A DNA stretch of 60,397 nt from positions 1 to 60,397 of IMG/VR virus record IMGVR_UViG_3300038560_000015; one strand, given 5' to 3'. Position 1 is the first letter of the stretch. The number at the start of each line of letters is the position of its first letter. Below, in pieces: positions 46,511 to 54,619 of this stretch. The DNA is from a virus. The position numbers and the translations under genes are program-made. A model generated the notes under the pieces. It had not been told where the DNA came from. It was given only the letters and a program-made list of their open reading frames with translations, and ran no database searches.

Positions 46511-47161
46511 TTAAGCGAGGCCCAACGCTCGTCGCAGTGCCTGATTCCTTCCGTCGTCGTCAAGCGTCTCGATCCCAGTCCAGTAGGACTTGGTGTAGAC
46601 GGCGACGATCTCATTCTCGGTAAAGCGTTCTTCGCGCAAGCGTTCTTCCTGAGTTTTGTTGCTATTGCGCCAGCGCTTTTTCTTCTTGGGATAACCGATC
46701 AGTTCGAGGGTGATGCTAAGTGGGCGATGCTTGTTTTCGACGGCCTTGATTCGGGCAATGTCGGCATCGCTGATGATCGCGGGGTTGTCTTCGATCAGCA
46801 CAAAGCGCAAAACGCCGGGACAGGCGAGCACGCGGCCATAATGCCGGTTGATGCCCCACAAGAATACGAAAATATATCCTCGAAACATCGGATGCAGCGA
46901 TTTGACACGACGACCGCGGCGCATTTCGTCGGTTTCGACCTCCGGGACGTAAATGCCGAAGCGGCGAGCGCTCAGATGGGCCGCGGCGATCTTCTGATGG
47001 CCCGGTGTTGTCTCGATTACATACCACGCCGGAGTGACGCCAGCGACGATCTCCGCATCGAGCTTGTTGCGTCCCTCATAATCGACGATCTGTCCATTCG
47101 AAGTTGCCGCCCGGACCATCGCCATATTCCCGCCCGTCGTGGTCTCGCTCGCCATCAGCAT
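46511..47161 (-). CDS. NusG/RfaH-like transcription (anti)termination factor
   Basis: 216 residues from ATG 47161 (GAGGGGAAC before it; the upstream ATG 47200 lies within the preceding gene). The NGN domain is clear: WYVIETTPGHQKIAAAHLSA, then GIYVPEVETDEMRRGRR and PMFRGYIFVFL, ending with GVLRFVLIEDNPAIISDADI. NGN binds RNA polymerase beta' clamp. No clear KOW domain follows; the C-terminal 70 residues are basic and helical. Standing just before two terminators and the terminase operon, it is a candidate late-gene antiterminator. Confidence 0.85.
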   Translation of the reverse strand: MLMASETTTGGNMAMVRAATSNGQIVDYEGRNKLDAEIVAGVTPAWYVIETTPGHQKIAAAHLSARRFGIYVPEVETDEMRRGRRVKSLHPMFRGYIFVFLWGINRHYGRVLACPGVLRFVLIEDNPAIISDADIARIKAVENKHRPLSITLELIGYPKKKKRWRNSNKTQEERLREERFTENEIVAVYTKSYWTGIETLDDDGRNQALRRALGLA

Positions 47162-47174
47162 GTTCCCCTCGCTT

Positions 47175-48344
47175 TCACTTGAAATCCGCAAGTTCTTCAT
47201 CGCTGCAGCCGATATCGGGTGCAGTTATCGAAATCGTTCCGTCTTTGCGCGGCGGCCATGGCCACGGCGCGCGGGAGCCTTCGGTCAACCGACGCCAGAT
47301 TTCGATTTCCAGATGTTCCGCGAGCAAGCTATTCCAGGCGCCAGCCTGTTGCCGCGTCAGCGCAACCCACTCGCGATCAGGCTTTGCCGATGCCAGCGCC
47401 AGCAATTGCGGCGTGATCGGCTTTCGATACCAGATGCCGCCGTCAACGGCGTGTTTCGAGCCGAAAATCAGGTTTTCCTTGCCGGCGATCTTGTGCAGCG
47501 TGGCGACGGCGGTCCATTCACGGCTGCCACGCGGAAGCGGCGTCGGAACAGGGTCGCACAACCCGTCGAAAATGCGATCACGAAGGAACTTGTGGGCGTC
47601 CTTGGGACGGCGGGCAAGCTTCTCGCATTCCGGGCCATAGCGACCGGCAGCAACGACGGCCTTTTCCTGATCGATCTCGGAAAGCGCCTTGAACCACGGC
47701 CAAGCGGCTTTCCAGTCGTTCACCTTGATCGGATATTTGCGTTTGAAGCGTTCGAAGCGCTCGTAGGCCGATTGCTCTTTCTCGCCCACCTGCAGCGGCT
47801 CGGCTTGGGAAGGGCTTTGGGTAGGGTTTAGGTTCCTAACAGGTTCCTCTATAGGCTGCCGCTGTAGAGCGGTAGCGTCGACCGCTGGTGGCGGCAGCGT
47901 AGAGCCGGAAACGCTGCCGCCAGTTGCGGTAGCGTCAGGGCCGGAATCATCCGTTGGCGCGCGGCTTTCTTCACTATCAACGCTGCCGCCAGTTGCGGTA
48001 GCGTTTTCAGCCTCGCCGAGGATGTCGCAGCCACTTGGGAGGTGTGGCAAAATCTCGTCAACCGGCGCGCCGAACAGCGGCGACGGCTTCAAAATCAGGA
48101 AGTCATGCGTGCGCCGGCCGAACCGCTTGAGCTTCACCCGCCGCACGAGGCCGGCTTCGACCAGGTCGCTGAGATAGCGCTGCACGCTGTCAGACGATTG
48201 CTCGCTTTCGTCGGCGATCAGATCCTGCTTCGGATAGGCGAACCACAGCGGCCCGGCATAGTTGGCGATCGACCACAAGACGCACTTCGCCCGCGGCGAG
48301 CCCGTCTTTTGCTCGATCGCCCAAGTCATGGCCTGGAAGCTCAT
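47175..48344 (-). CDS. Helix-turn-helix replication-type protein
   Basis: 389 residues. The N-terminal 90 residues are a winged helix of the replication-initiator/DnaD-like type: RAKCVLWSIANYAGPLWFAY, SDSVQRYLSDLVEAGLVRRV. A Pro/Ser/Thr-rich linker (residues about 105-185) leads to a helical C-terminal domain (WPWFKALSEIDQEKAVVAAG). This layout is that of lambda O-like proteins. The origin is often inside such linkers; here the DNA of the linker (47880-48010) has repeats encoding TATGGSV twice. Role as origin binder is inference. Confidence 0.65.
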   Translation of the reverse strand: MSFQAMTWAIEQKTGSPRAKCVLWSIANYAGPLWFAYPKQDLIADESEQSSDSVQRYLSDLVEAGLVRRVKLKRFGRRTHDFLILKPSPLFGAPVDEILPHLPSGCDILGEAENATATGGSVDSEESRAPTDDSGPDATATGGSVSGSTLPPPAVDATALQRQPIEEPVRNLNPTQSPSQAEPLQVGEKEQSAYERFERFKRKYPIKVNDWKAAWPWFKALSEIDQEKAVVAAGRYGPECEKLARRPKDAHKFLRDRIFDGLCDPVPTPLPRGSREWTAVATLHKIAGKENLIFGSKHAVDGGIWYRKPITPQLLALASAKPDREWVALTRQQAGAWNSLLAEHLEIEIWRRLTEGSRAPWPWPPRKDGTISITAPDIGCSDEELADFK

Positions 48345-48812
48345 TTACCGGCCTGTGGATAAGCGGGAATAGCGGGGATTGACGGCAGGGGAATCGTCAT
48401 CGCAGCGCGACGGCGAGACGGGCGCACCGTAGGATGGTTTCGTGGGCGAAGTGGTGTCCGCGCCGTTTTTACGGTCGAGCGCGCTATAGCCCGGCGGCGG
48501 GTCGCCGAAGAATTCCTGCGTCGGCGTCCGACGATTTATCGCCTCGATGCGGCGCTCGCGTTCGGCGATGACGTAATCTGGCGCTTTTCCTTCGGCGTGC
48601 TCGGCGACATGCATCCGCGCCCTTGAGAAAGCGCCGCCGTTATTCACGAACCGATTTTCGACGCTCGTCTTTTGACGGCCAAGTTTTTTGGCGATGGCGC
48701 TAAAGGCACGGCTTTTCCAGCCGAAGCCGCCGCGCGCCTGCGCTTCGGTAAATATCTCCGTCGCGATTTTCGCTTCGCTATCGGACCAGGCATTGCGGCG
48801 GTCAAACCTCAC
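48345..48812 (-). CDS. GcrA/SANT-like small DNA-binding protein candidate
   Basis: 155 residues. NAWSDSEAKIATEIFTEAQA and FSAIAKKLGRQKTSVENRFV give a three-helix Myb/SANT-like unit with the last helix as recognition helix. The rest is polar and Pro-rich. It ends 1 nt before the replication gene. Probably a DNA-binding accessory factor; exact family uncertain. Confidence 0.55.
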   Translation of the reverse strand: MRFDRRNAWSDSEAKIATEIFTEAQARGGFGWKSRAFSAIAKKLGRQKTSVENRFVNNGGAFSRARMHVAEHAEGKAPDYVIAERERRIEAINRRTPTQEFFGDPPPGYSALDRKNGADTTSPTKPSYGAPVSPSRCDDDSPAVNPRYSRLSTGR

Positions 48813-49012
48813 AGCATCGCCTCCCCGGCCAAAACAACCGCAACCGGCACATGCTCGATGAGCTCAATGAATGCGCGCGGCACGCATCGTTGCCGTTCCG
48901 GCAGGCTTTGGCAGGCCTCATCGGCGAGCGCGAAGGCGCCGCAGAATTGGCAGCGCGACACGATGATGCCAAAGTCGAGATCGCGGAGCAGCGGGAGTGC
49001 GGTTTGTCTCAT
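48809..49012 (-). CDS. Small protein with CxxC, 67 aa
   Basis: MRQTALPLLRDLDFGIIVSR, then CQFCGAFALADEAC, a zinc-knuckle-like beginning, and a hydrophobic end. ATGA-coupled on both sides. Function unknown. Confidence 0.5.
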   Translation of the reverse strand: MRQTALPLLRDLDFGIIVSRCQFCGAFALADEACQSLPERQRCVPRAFIELIEHVPVAVVLAGEAML

Positions 49013-50859
49013 GCGCGGCTCCGCAGCATCGCCAGCACGCTCGCCATGTGTTCGCTCGCCGCTTGCTTGGCGTCGCGCCGGTCATCGTCGGTTTCGCTCT
49101 TGTCCTGCATCAAGCCTGTGAATTGGCTGGCCTTGAGATTGAGCGTCGACATGACGAACGGATCGGTGCCGAGATCGGTGACGAGGTAGTAAGCTAAAAC
49201 GCTGTCGCGCTGGCCCATGCGGTGGGCGCGATCTTCCGCCTGCCGATGAATGGCCGGCGACCAATCAAGCTCGGCAAAAACGACGACGCGGGCTCGCGCC
49301 TGCAGGCCGTCAAGGCCGGTCGCGACCCGCAGCGAGATCAAACAAAGGTTCGTCTCGTTTTCGACAAAGCGCCGCTGGGAGTCGTCCTTGACGTTTTTGT
49401 CTTCGCGACCGGTGATGCACGATGGCTTGAATTCGTCGAGCGCTTCGAGGATGCCGTCGACAATGGCGTGATGGTGCACGAAGCACAGCGTCGGTTCGCC
49501 GGCTTCCATGAGACCGCGCAGAAACCCAATAACGGCGGGCAGTTTTGCCATCGCCGTCGCACGCCGCGTTTCGCGGATCGCTTCGGCTTCCATCCGCGCG
49601 CGGTCGAACGGATCGTCGATTTCGGCGGCTTCGCGCGCGAGCTTTGCGGCATTGGAAACCAGATCGGCGAAAATACCGGCATCGCCGGCAATCGGTTCGA
49701 TCACGCGACGTTTCGCCGGCAGTTCCAGTTGCACGTCGGCCTTGCGCCTTCGCAGCATCAGGCGCCGATCGGCAAGATACTCGCCCAGCACTTCCGGATT
49801 ATCGACGACAAGCTTGCGGTCGACATAGACGCACCACGCGCGCTCGAAATCGGCGCGCGTCGACAGCGCGCCGCGGCAGAGCGCGTTCATCACGGTGTGC
49901 ATTTCCGGGCCGTGGTTATAGATCGGCGTGCCGCTCAATCCGGCGACGTTTTCCGCGGCGCGCGACAGATCAGTGCACGCTTCATGCTTGCGCGTGCCGG
50001 GGTGCCGAAGTTCCTGACATTCGTCGAAGATGACAGTCTTGACGCCGCGCTCGATCAGAAACGAGGACCATGCGTGCAGCACCAAATAATGCACGATGTA
50101 GATATCCGCTGTTGGCGTGGCATCGAGACGCTTTGCGCCGTTGAGCGATATCCAGCGCAGCGCGTCGGGATTGGCCGGCAGCGCGTCGCCGGCATCGCGC
50201 ACGCGCATGAATTCCGGCAGCTTCTTTTCCCAATGGCGCTGGACATGCGACTGCACCACGATCGCCGCCGGATAGGCGTTGATCCGATCGAGGAAGCCGA
50301 AGGCCTGGACGGTCTTGCCCAGGCCCATATCGTCGGCGAGCAACCCCTTCCGCACCGCGCAGAGCCATGCGACGCCTTCGGTTTGGAACGGCAGGAGATT
50401 GCCGAGAAAGTGCCGTCCCGCAGCGGTTTCTGCCGGTACTGACGCGGCGATATGGCGCTCGGCGACGAGCTGGCGATAGAAGCGATCGAACATTGCTTGC
50501 GCCGCGTCAGTCATCTTGAGCGGGAAGCGATGCAGCAATAGCAATAGCTCGTCGAAATTGCCGAGCGTCGCGGCGAACGAGTGCCGGTTGATCGAGGCGT
50601 CGCTGTCGTAACCAAACAGCTTGCGCGCCATCAGCACGGCATGCGCCGATCCCGATATCTTCCATTGCGGCCAGCGCGGCGATTTCGGATCGTCCGGCTC
50701 GGAATAATCGAGCGTGCCGACCGTGCTTTCGAGCGGCGGGCGCGTCAGAACCGTCGGCAACTTGACCGCCGGCTCGTCGTCCTTCCAGGCAAGCTTGTCC
50801 GCAAGCTTAAGCATCCAGTCAGGATCGTCGGCTGCGCAAATTTGCGCACGCTCGTTCAT
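49009..50859 (-). CDS. SNF2-type helicase/translocase (helicase 2)
   Basis: 616 residues. ATPase motifs: DDMGLGKT (176-183, Walker A), IFDECQE (Walker B, DECQ), SGTPIYN motif III, and QAEDRAHRMGQ, the SNF2 motif VI. It starts MNERAQICAADDPDWMLKLA; the peptide DDPDWMLKLA-KLAWKD is shared with helicase 1. SNF2 enzymes translocate on duplex DNA and move or strip proteins; phage ones are poorly known. ATGA-coupled to the small gene downstream, 1 nt from the GapR gene upstream. Confidence 0.85.
   Translation of the reverse strand: MNERAQICAADDPDWMLKLADKLAWKDDEPAVKLPTVLTRPPLESTVGTLDYSEPDDPKSPRWPQWKISGSAHAVLMARKLFGYDSDASINRHSFAATLGNFDELLLLLHRFPLKMTDAAQAMFDRFYRQLVAERHIAASVPAETAAGRHFLGNLLPFQTEGVAWLCAVRKGLLADDMGLGKTVQAFGFLDRINAYPAAIVVQSHVQRHWEKKLPEFMRVRDAGDALPANPDALRWISLNGAKRLDATPTADIYIVHYLVLHAWSSFLIERGVKTVIFDECQELRHPGTRKHEACTDLSRAAENVAGLSGTPIYNHGPEMHTVMNALCRGALSTRADFERAWCVYVDRKLVVDNPEVLGEYLADRRLMLRRRKADVQLELPAKRRVIEPIAGDAGIFADLVSNAAKLAREAAEIDDPFDRARMEAEAIRETRRATAMAKLPAVIGFLRGLMEAGEPTLCFVHHHAIVDGILEALDEFKPSCITGREDKNVKDDSQRRFVENETNLCLISLRVATGLDGLQARARVVVFAELDWSPAIHRQAEDRAHRMGQRDSVLAYYLVTDLGTDPFVMSTLNLKASQFTGLMQDKSETDDDRRDAKQAASEHMASVLAMLRSRA
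50833..50848. repeat. Palindrome TGCGCAAATTTGCGCA near the helicase 2 start
   Basis: Perfect 16-bp palindrome encoding part of AQICA in the helicase 2 N-terminus, 11 bp from its ATG. Confidence 0.85.
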
Positions 50860-50860
50860 T

Positions 50861-51139
50861 TCACAGCATCCCCAGCGCGTGCAGATAGGTTTTTAAGATC
50901 GCCTCATGCTCCTTTCGCTCGGCGACGTCCTGCTTGCGGAGCCGCACGACGACGCGAAGCGTTTTCACGTCGAAGCCGTTACCCTTGGCTTCGGCATAGA
51001 TGTCGCGGATATCGTCAACGATGGCTTTTTTCTCTTCCTCCATGCGCTCGATGCGCTCGACGAAGGCCTTGAGCTGATCCCTAGCAGACTTTGTTGCGCC
51101 GCTGTTATGGCCTTCGCCGGGGTTTGTTTGCTCGCTCAC
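50861..51139 (-). CDS. gapR: GapR/DUF2312 family nucleoid protein
   Basis: 92 residues. [20 protein letters not shown] and [20 protein letters not shown], then [17 protein letters not shown], are the GapR signature. Host GapR in Caulobacter clamps around overtwisted DNA ahead of forks and RNA polymerase and stimulates topoisomerases. A phage copy between two helicase/methyltransferase genes points to a role in phage replication or transcription. The fold is certain, the role is inference. Confidence 0.9.
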   Translation of the reverse strand: MSEQTNPGEGHNSGATKSARDQLKAFVERIERMEEEKKAIVDDIRDIYAEAKGNGFDVKTLRVVVRLRKQDVAERKEHEAILKTYLHALGML

Positions 51140-51152
51140 GTTTCAGCTTCCT

Positions 51153-52181
51153 CTAATTCGAGGGGGGGGGTGCGTTGGCTTCGTCGAACTTGGCGAGGTC
51201 GAAGAGTGCCGGCTCCATCGGCGTTTCTTCCGGCACATAGCGGGCTTTAAGATTGAGAACTGCCTGGCGGAAGTACGATGGCTTTAATTCAGCGCCGACC
51301 GCGCGGCGTCCCATCTGCACGGCGGTGACCAATTCGGAGCCGATGCCGGCGAATGGCGAAAACACCACGTCATGCTCGTTGCTCCAAAGGTCGACGCAGC
51401 GGCGGATGACGGTCAGTTGCAGGGGTGAGATATGGCGCTCGTCTTTTTCATCGCGAACACCATCGCGCGACAGGACGTCACTCGGCGCAATGTCGCTCCA
51501 CACCGGCTCGGCGTAGCGCTGCCAGACGGCGATGCTGTAGCGCTCGTCCCCCGGCCACAGCGTCTGCCGTCCGTGCATTCGCGATTCCTGCACGATCGGC
51601 CCGTGCGGCGTCGTTTCCGTGCCGAAGTAGCAGTCCATGATGCCGCTGATTGGCTCAGGATTTTCGCCGGGCTTGCGCATTGTGACGATGTAATCGGCCA
51701 CAGCCATGCGGGAGAGTGCTGAATCCTTGGCAAGCTGTTTATGCAGAAGCCCAATGTGTTTGGTGCGCTGCATCGCCTGCACCGGGTCTTTTCGGATGCA
51801 AACTTCCGAGTGGTAGATAAAACCGGCGCCAACATGTGCCCGGATGATCTCGCCGCGGAAATCGCGCAAGCCGATATAGCCATCGCGCGTCTTGCTTGTA
51901 GGCAGTTGCATGCAGTGGATCGATATGAGCCGGCCGGGCTTTGTGATCCGAAAGCATTCCTCGATCAGAAACTCATAATGCGCCCAAAACTCAGCGAACG
52001 ATGTGCAATTCGAGATGTCGCGAAGATCGTCAGAGAAGGTAAACAAGCCCGGGAATGGCGGGCTATAGATCGTATAGTGCACGGACGCATCGGGAAGTCC
52101 GCGCGCAACCTCTACGCAATCGCCGTTCCAGATCGCCCAGTCGTCGCCGATAACCTGATCGGCCACTGTCACGTCAGCCAT
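51153..52181 (-). CDS. DNA amino-methyltransferase, beta-class, SPPF motif
   Basis: 342 residues. Motif IV is YSPPF (40-43), as in many N4-cytosine enzymes, ahead of motif I VVFSPFAGIGSELVTA (about 272-287). The region between carries the target recognition part. It overlaps helicase 1 by 13 nt, a pairing common in phages. The 3' end contains a run of nine C (coding strand) 7 codons before the stop. Probable role: modification of phage DNA. Confidence 0.85.
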   Translation of the reverse strand: MADVTVADQVIGDDWAIWNGDCVEVARGLPDASVHYTIYSPPFPGLFTFSDDLRDISNCTSFAEFWAHYEFLIEECFRITKPGRLISIHCMQLPTSKTRDGYIGLRDFRGEIIRAHVGAGFIYHSEVCIRKDPVQAMQRTKHIGLLHKQLAKDSALSRMAVADYIVTMRKPGENPEPISGIMDCYFGTETTPHGPIVQESRMHGRQTLWPGDERYSIAVWQRYAEPVWSDIAPSDVLSRDGVRDEKDERHISPLQLTVIRRCVDLWSNEHDVVFSPFAGIGSELVTAVQMGRRAVGAELKPSYFRQAVLNLKARYVPEETPMEPALFDLAKFDEANAPPPSN

Positions 52182-54619
52182 TGCGGCACCTGCATAGGCT
52201 TGTCGTGGATTGAGATCGTGCGCTGCGGTCGCAAATTGACGGCCGTCAAATCGCGCATGTGCTCGGCCATCGATGCCGCCATGTAGTCGGCAGCCTCTTC
52301 CTTGGCTTCGAGATTAGCGACGACCGCGCCTTCCACGTCGGCGGCGACGAGATGAACATTGACCGCCCTGGTTTGACCGAAGCGCCAGCAGCGGCGGATC
52401 GCTTGATAAAGCTGCTCAAAGCTGTCGTTAAGCCCGACGAACACCATGTCGGCACAGCGCTGAAAGTTCATGCCCCAGCCGGCAATGCTCGGCTTGCTGA
52501 TCAGTATTTGATGTTCACCTCTCGCAAAGCCTAGAAGGCGCGCGGCCTTCACATCCGGATCGTCGCTGCCGCGAACCTCGATCGCGCCTGGGATCGCCTG
52601 CGTGAGCGCGGAGGATTCATCGTTGAGATTGCACCAGACGAGCCATTGTCGGTCACGCGCGCTGTTGACTATCGCCGCAGCGGCGGCCACGCGCTCAGTC
52701 AAGGTATTGCGTCGGGCGGCAAGTCGCTCTTGAAGGGTCCGTGCCAGTTGAGGTTCAAGCAACCCCTCGCTGCCCTTGGTCTTGATCGTGACCGGGAATT
52801 TGTTAAGCGCGGGCAGATCATAACCCGCCTCTTCGTAACCGAGATCGCGCGGATGGCGGATCAGGACCGACCATGACGCCAGCCAGCGCCAAAAATCATC
52901 CTCGGCATGCCCCTTAAGGCGCCAGTCGCTGCCCTGCCGAAGGCCATGGTTCTCGATATTTGTGGCGCGGCTCGATCCGTCATGGACGAACCAAGTAGCG
53001 AGCATTTCCTTGTGCTGCAAAATGCCGAGAAATTCGGCATGGTTGCCGAGTTCGACGTAATCGTTAGGTGCCGGCGTTGCCGTGCAGCACAGCCGATATT
53101 GTGTCTCTGCGAATGTCTCGATCAGAGATTGGCGCGTCTTGCCGTCAAACGCTTTGAGGATGCTCGATTCATCAAGCACGATGCCTGCAAATTTAGAGGC
53201 ATCGAATTTTTCCAGCCGCTCGTAGTTCGTCACAACGATGCTGCTGGCAGCCTCGGCTTGGCTTCGCGCGTAGGCGACAGACGCTATTGAAAATCTCTCC
53301 GCCTCCGCGACCGTCTGTTGGGCAACGGCAAGCGGCGTCAGGATCAGAACAGGTCCAGCAAACCGGCTCACAATCTGATCGGCCCACGATAGCTGCTGTA
53401 TCGTCTTTCCGAGACCGGTGCCGGCGAATATTGCCGCCCTGCCGCGCTTAAGCGCCCAGCGCACGATATCGCGCTGGAACGGCTTTAGCGCGGGATTGAG
53501 AGCGTCGCCCGTTATATCGAAGCCGTTCGCAATCGGCAGGCGAATCTTGCTTTCGAGAAAGTGCCGGTACTCGCCATTGCGTTTGTGGCCTATAGCGGGC
53601 GCGTCATCCTCATCCTTCCAAGCCAATTTCTCGGCCAGCTTGAGCATCCAATCCGGATCATCGGGAAGCGAGCCGGCAAGCGCTGGATTCGCGACAGCGC
53701 CTGCCGTCTCTGGCGCTACGGATTGGGCTGGCGGGCTCGCCTCCGTAGCGATCGGTTCGTCCCCGCGAGCTTCTGCCCGCTCCTCACGCGGCGCAGCTTC
53801 CGCTTGTGTTTGCAGCGCAGGCTCTTGGTGGACATGGTCGTCTCCTTTATCGAACTTCTGCCAATGCGCCTCGATCGCGGCGTCCATTTCGTGATGCTGC
53901 GATGGCCGATAGGCAAACGATGCGCCGCAGTCGCAGGCGCCGATGCTCATCGGCTTGTCGGGATCGGAATAATCGATGGTGTGGTGAACGACGTGGCCGG
54001 CTGGATAGACCTTGCGGGCTTTGTTTTGGGCGACGAGTTCGGCGACGACCGGATCGGTTATATGCGCCGGCGGCCCGGCGCTTTCTTTTTCAGCGTCGCT
54101 CGCTTCGCTTTGCGCGCTGTGTGCGGGCCGAGGATGTCGCGCTCTTTCAAGATGTTCTTCATCCTGAGAACGTTCCTGCTGGCACGAATCGGCTTGTGTT
54201 TCGGCTTGCGGCTCATCGGCACTCTCCGACTTTATCCTAGCGACGGACGGCTTGAGCGACAACGCCCATTCGATCATCCGGCCCGCGGCGCCGGCGTCCC
54301 AATGGATGCCCTGGTCGGCAGACTGTCGCGCAAAGCGCCGGAAATCCTTGATCTTGCGCGCGATCGAGCAGCGCAGCGCCGCTTCTCTTGTCGGGAATTG
54401 CGGATTGTCGATCGAGAAGCCGTTATGGCGCACAAGCCATTGGCCGTTATCGAGAGGCAGTACGCCGATGATCGCGACCGCCGAGCGATGCTGCGGATTG
54501 TCGGGCTCGAATATCTCGCCCTGATCGTCGCGGAAGAAACGGCCCATGCCGGCTTGCGGCGGCTCGCCGGTGGCCGTCTGCAGAAGCGGAGCGATCAGGT
54601 TGGGGTCGTGGGCGTTCAT
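52169..54619 (-). CDS. DEAD/SNF2-like helicase with long N-terminal extension (helicase 1)
   Basis: 816 residues. Helicase core from about residue 355: AIFAGTGLGKTIQQLS (Walker A, about 398), VLDESSILKAFDG (Walker B as DESS), CCTATPAPND (motif III), and QAIRRCWRFGQT (motif VI). N-terminal 330 residues are composite: a part starting GMGRFFRDDQGEIFEPD, a charged linker, a Cys/His segment (GACDCGASF), then DDPDWMLKLAEKLAWKDE as in helicase 2. The gene joins the methyltransferase at both ends by overlaps, so the proteins probably act together. Confidence 0.85.
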   Translation of the reverse strand: MNAHDPNLIAPLLQTATGEPPQAGMGRFFRDDQGEIFEPDNPQHRSAVAIIGVLPLDNGQWLVRHNGFSIDNPQFPTREAALRCSIARKIKDFRRFARQSADQGIHWDAGAAGRMIEWALSLKPSVARIKSESADEPQAETQADSCQQERSQDEEHLERARHPRPAHSAQSEASDAEKESAGPPAHITDPVVAELVAQNKARKVYPAGHVVHHTIDYSDPDKPMSIGACDCGASFAYRPSQHHEMDAAIEAHWQKFDKGDDHVHQEPALQTQAEAAPREERAEARGDEPIATEASPPAQSVAPETAGAVANPALAGSLPDDPDWMLKLAEKLAWKDEDDAPAIGHKRNGEYRHFLESKIRLPIANGFDITGDALNPALKPFQRDIVRWALKRGRAAIFAGTGLGKTIQQLSWADQIVSRFAGPVLILTPLAVAQQTVAEAERFSIASVAYARSQAEAASSIVVTNYERLEKFDASKFAGIVLDESSILKAFDGKTRQSLIETFAETQYRLCCTATPAPNDYVELGNHAEFLGILQHKEMLATWFVHDGSSRATNIENHGLRQGSDWRLKGHAEDDFWRWLASWSVLIRHPRDLGYEEAGYDLPALNKFPVTIKTKGSEGLLEPQLARTLQERLAARRNTLTERVAAAAAIVNSARDRQWLVWCNLNDESSALTQAIPGAIEVRGSDDPDVKAARLLGFARGEHQILISKPSIAGWGMNFQRCADMVFVGLNDSFEQLYQAIRRCWRFGQTRAVNVHLVAADVEGAVVANLEAKEEAADYMAASMAEHMRDLTAVNLRPQRTISIHDKPMQVPQWLT

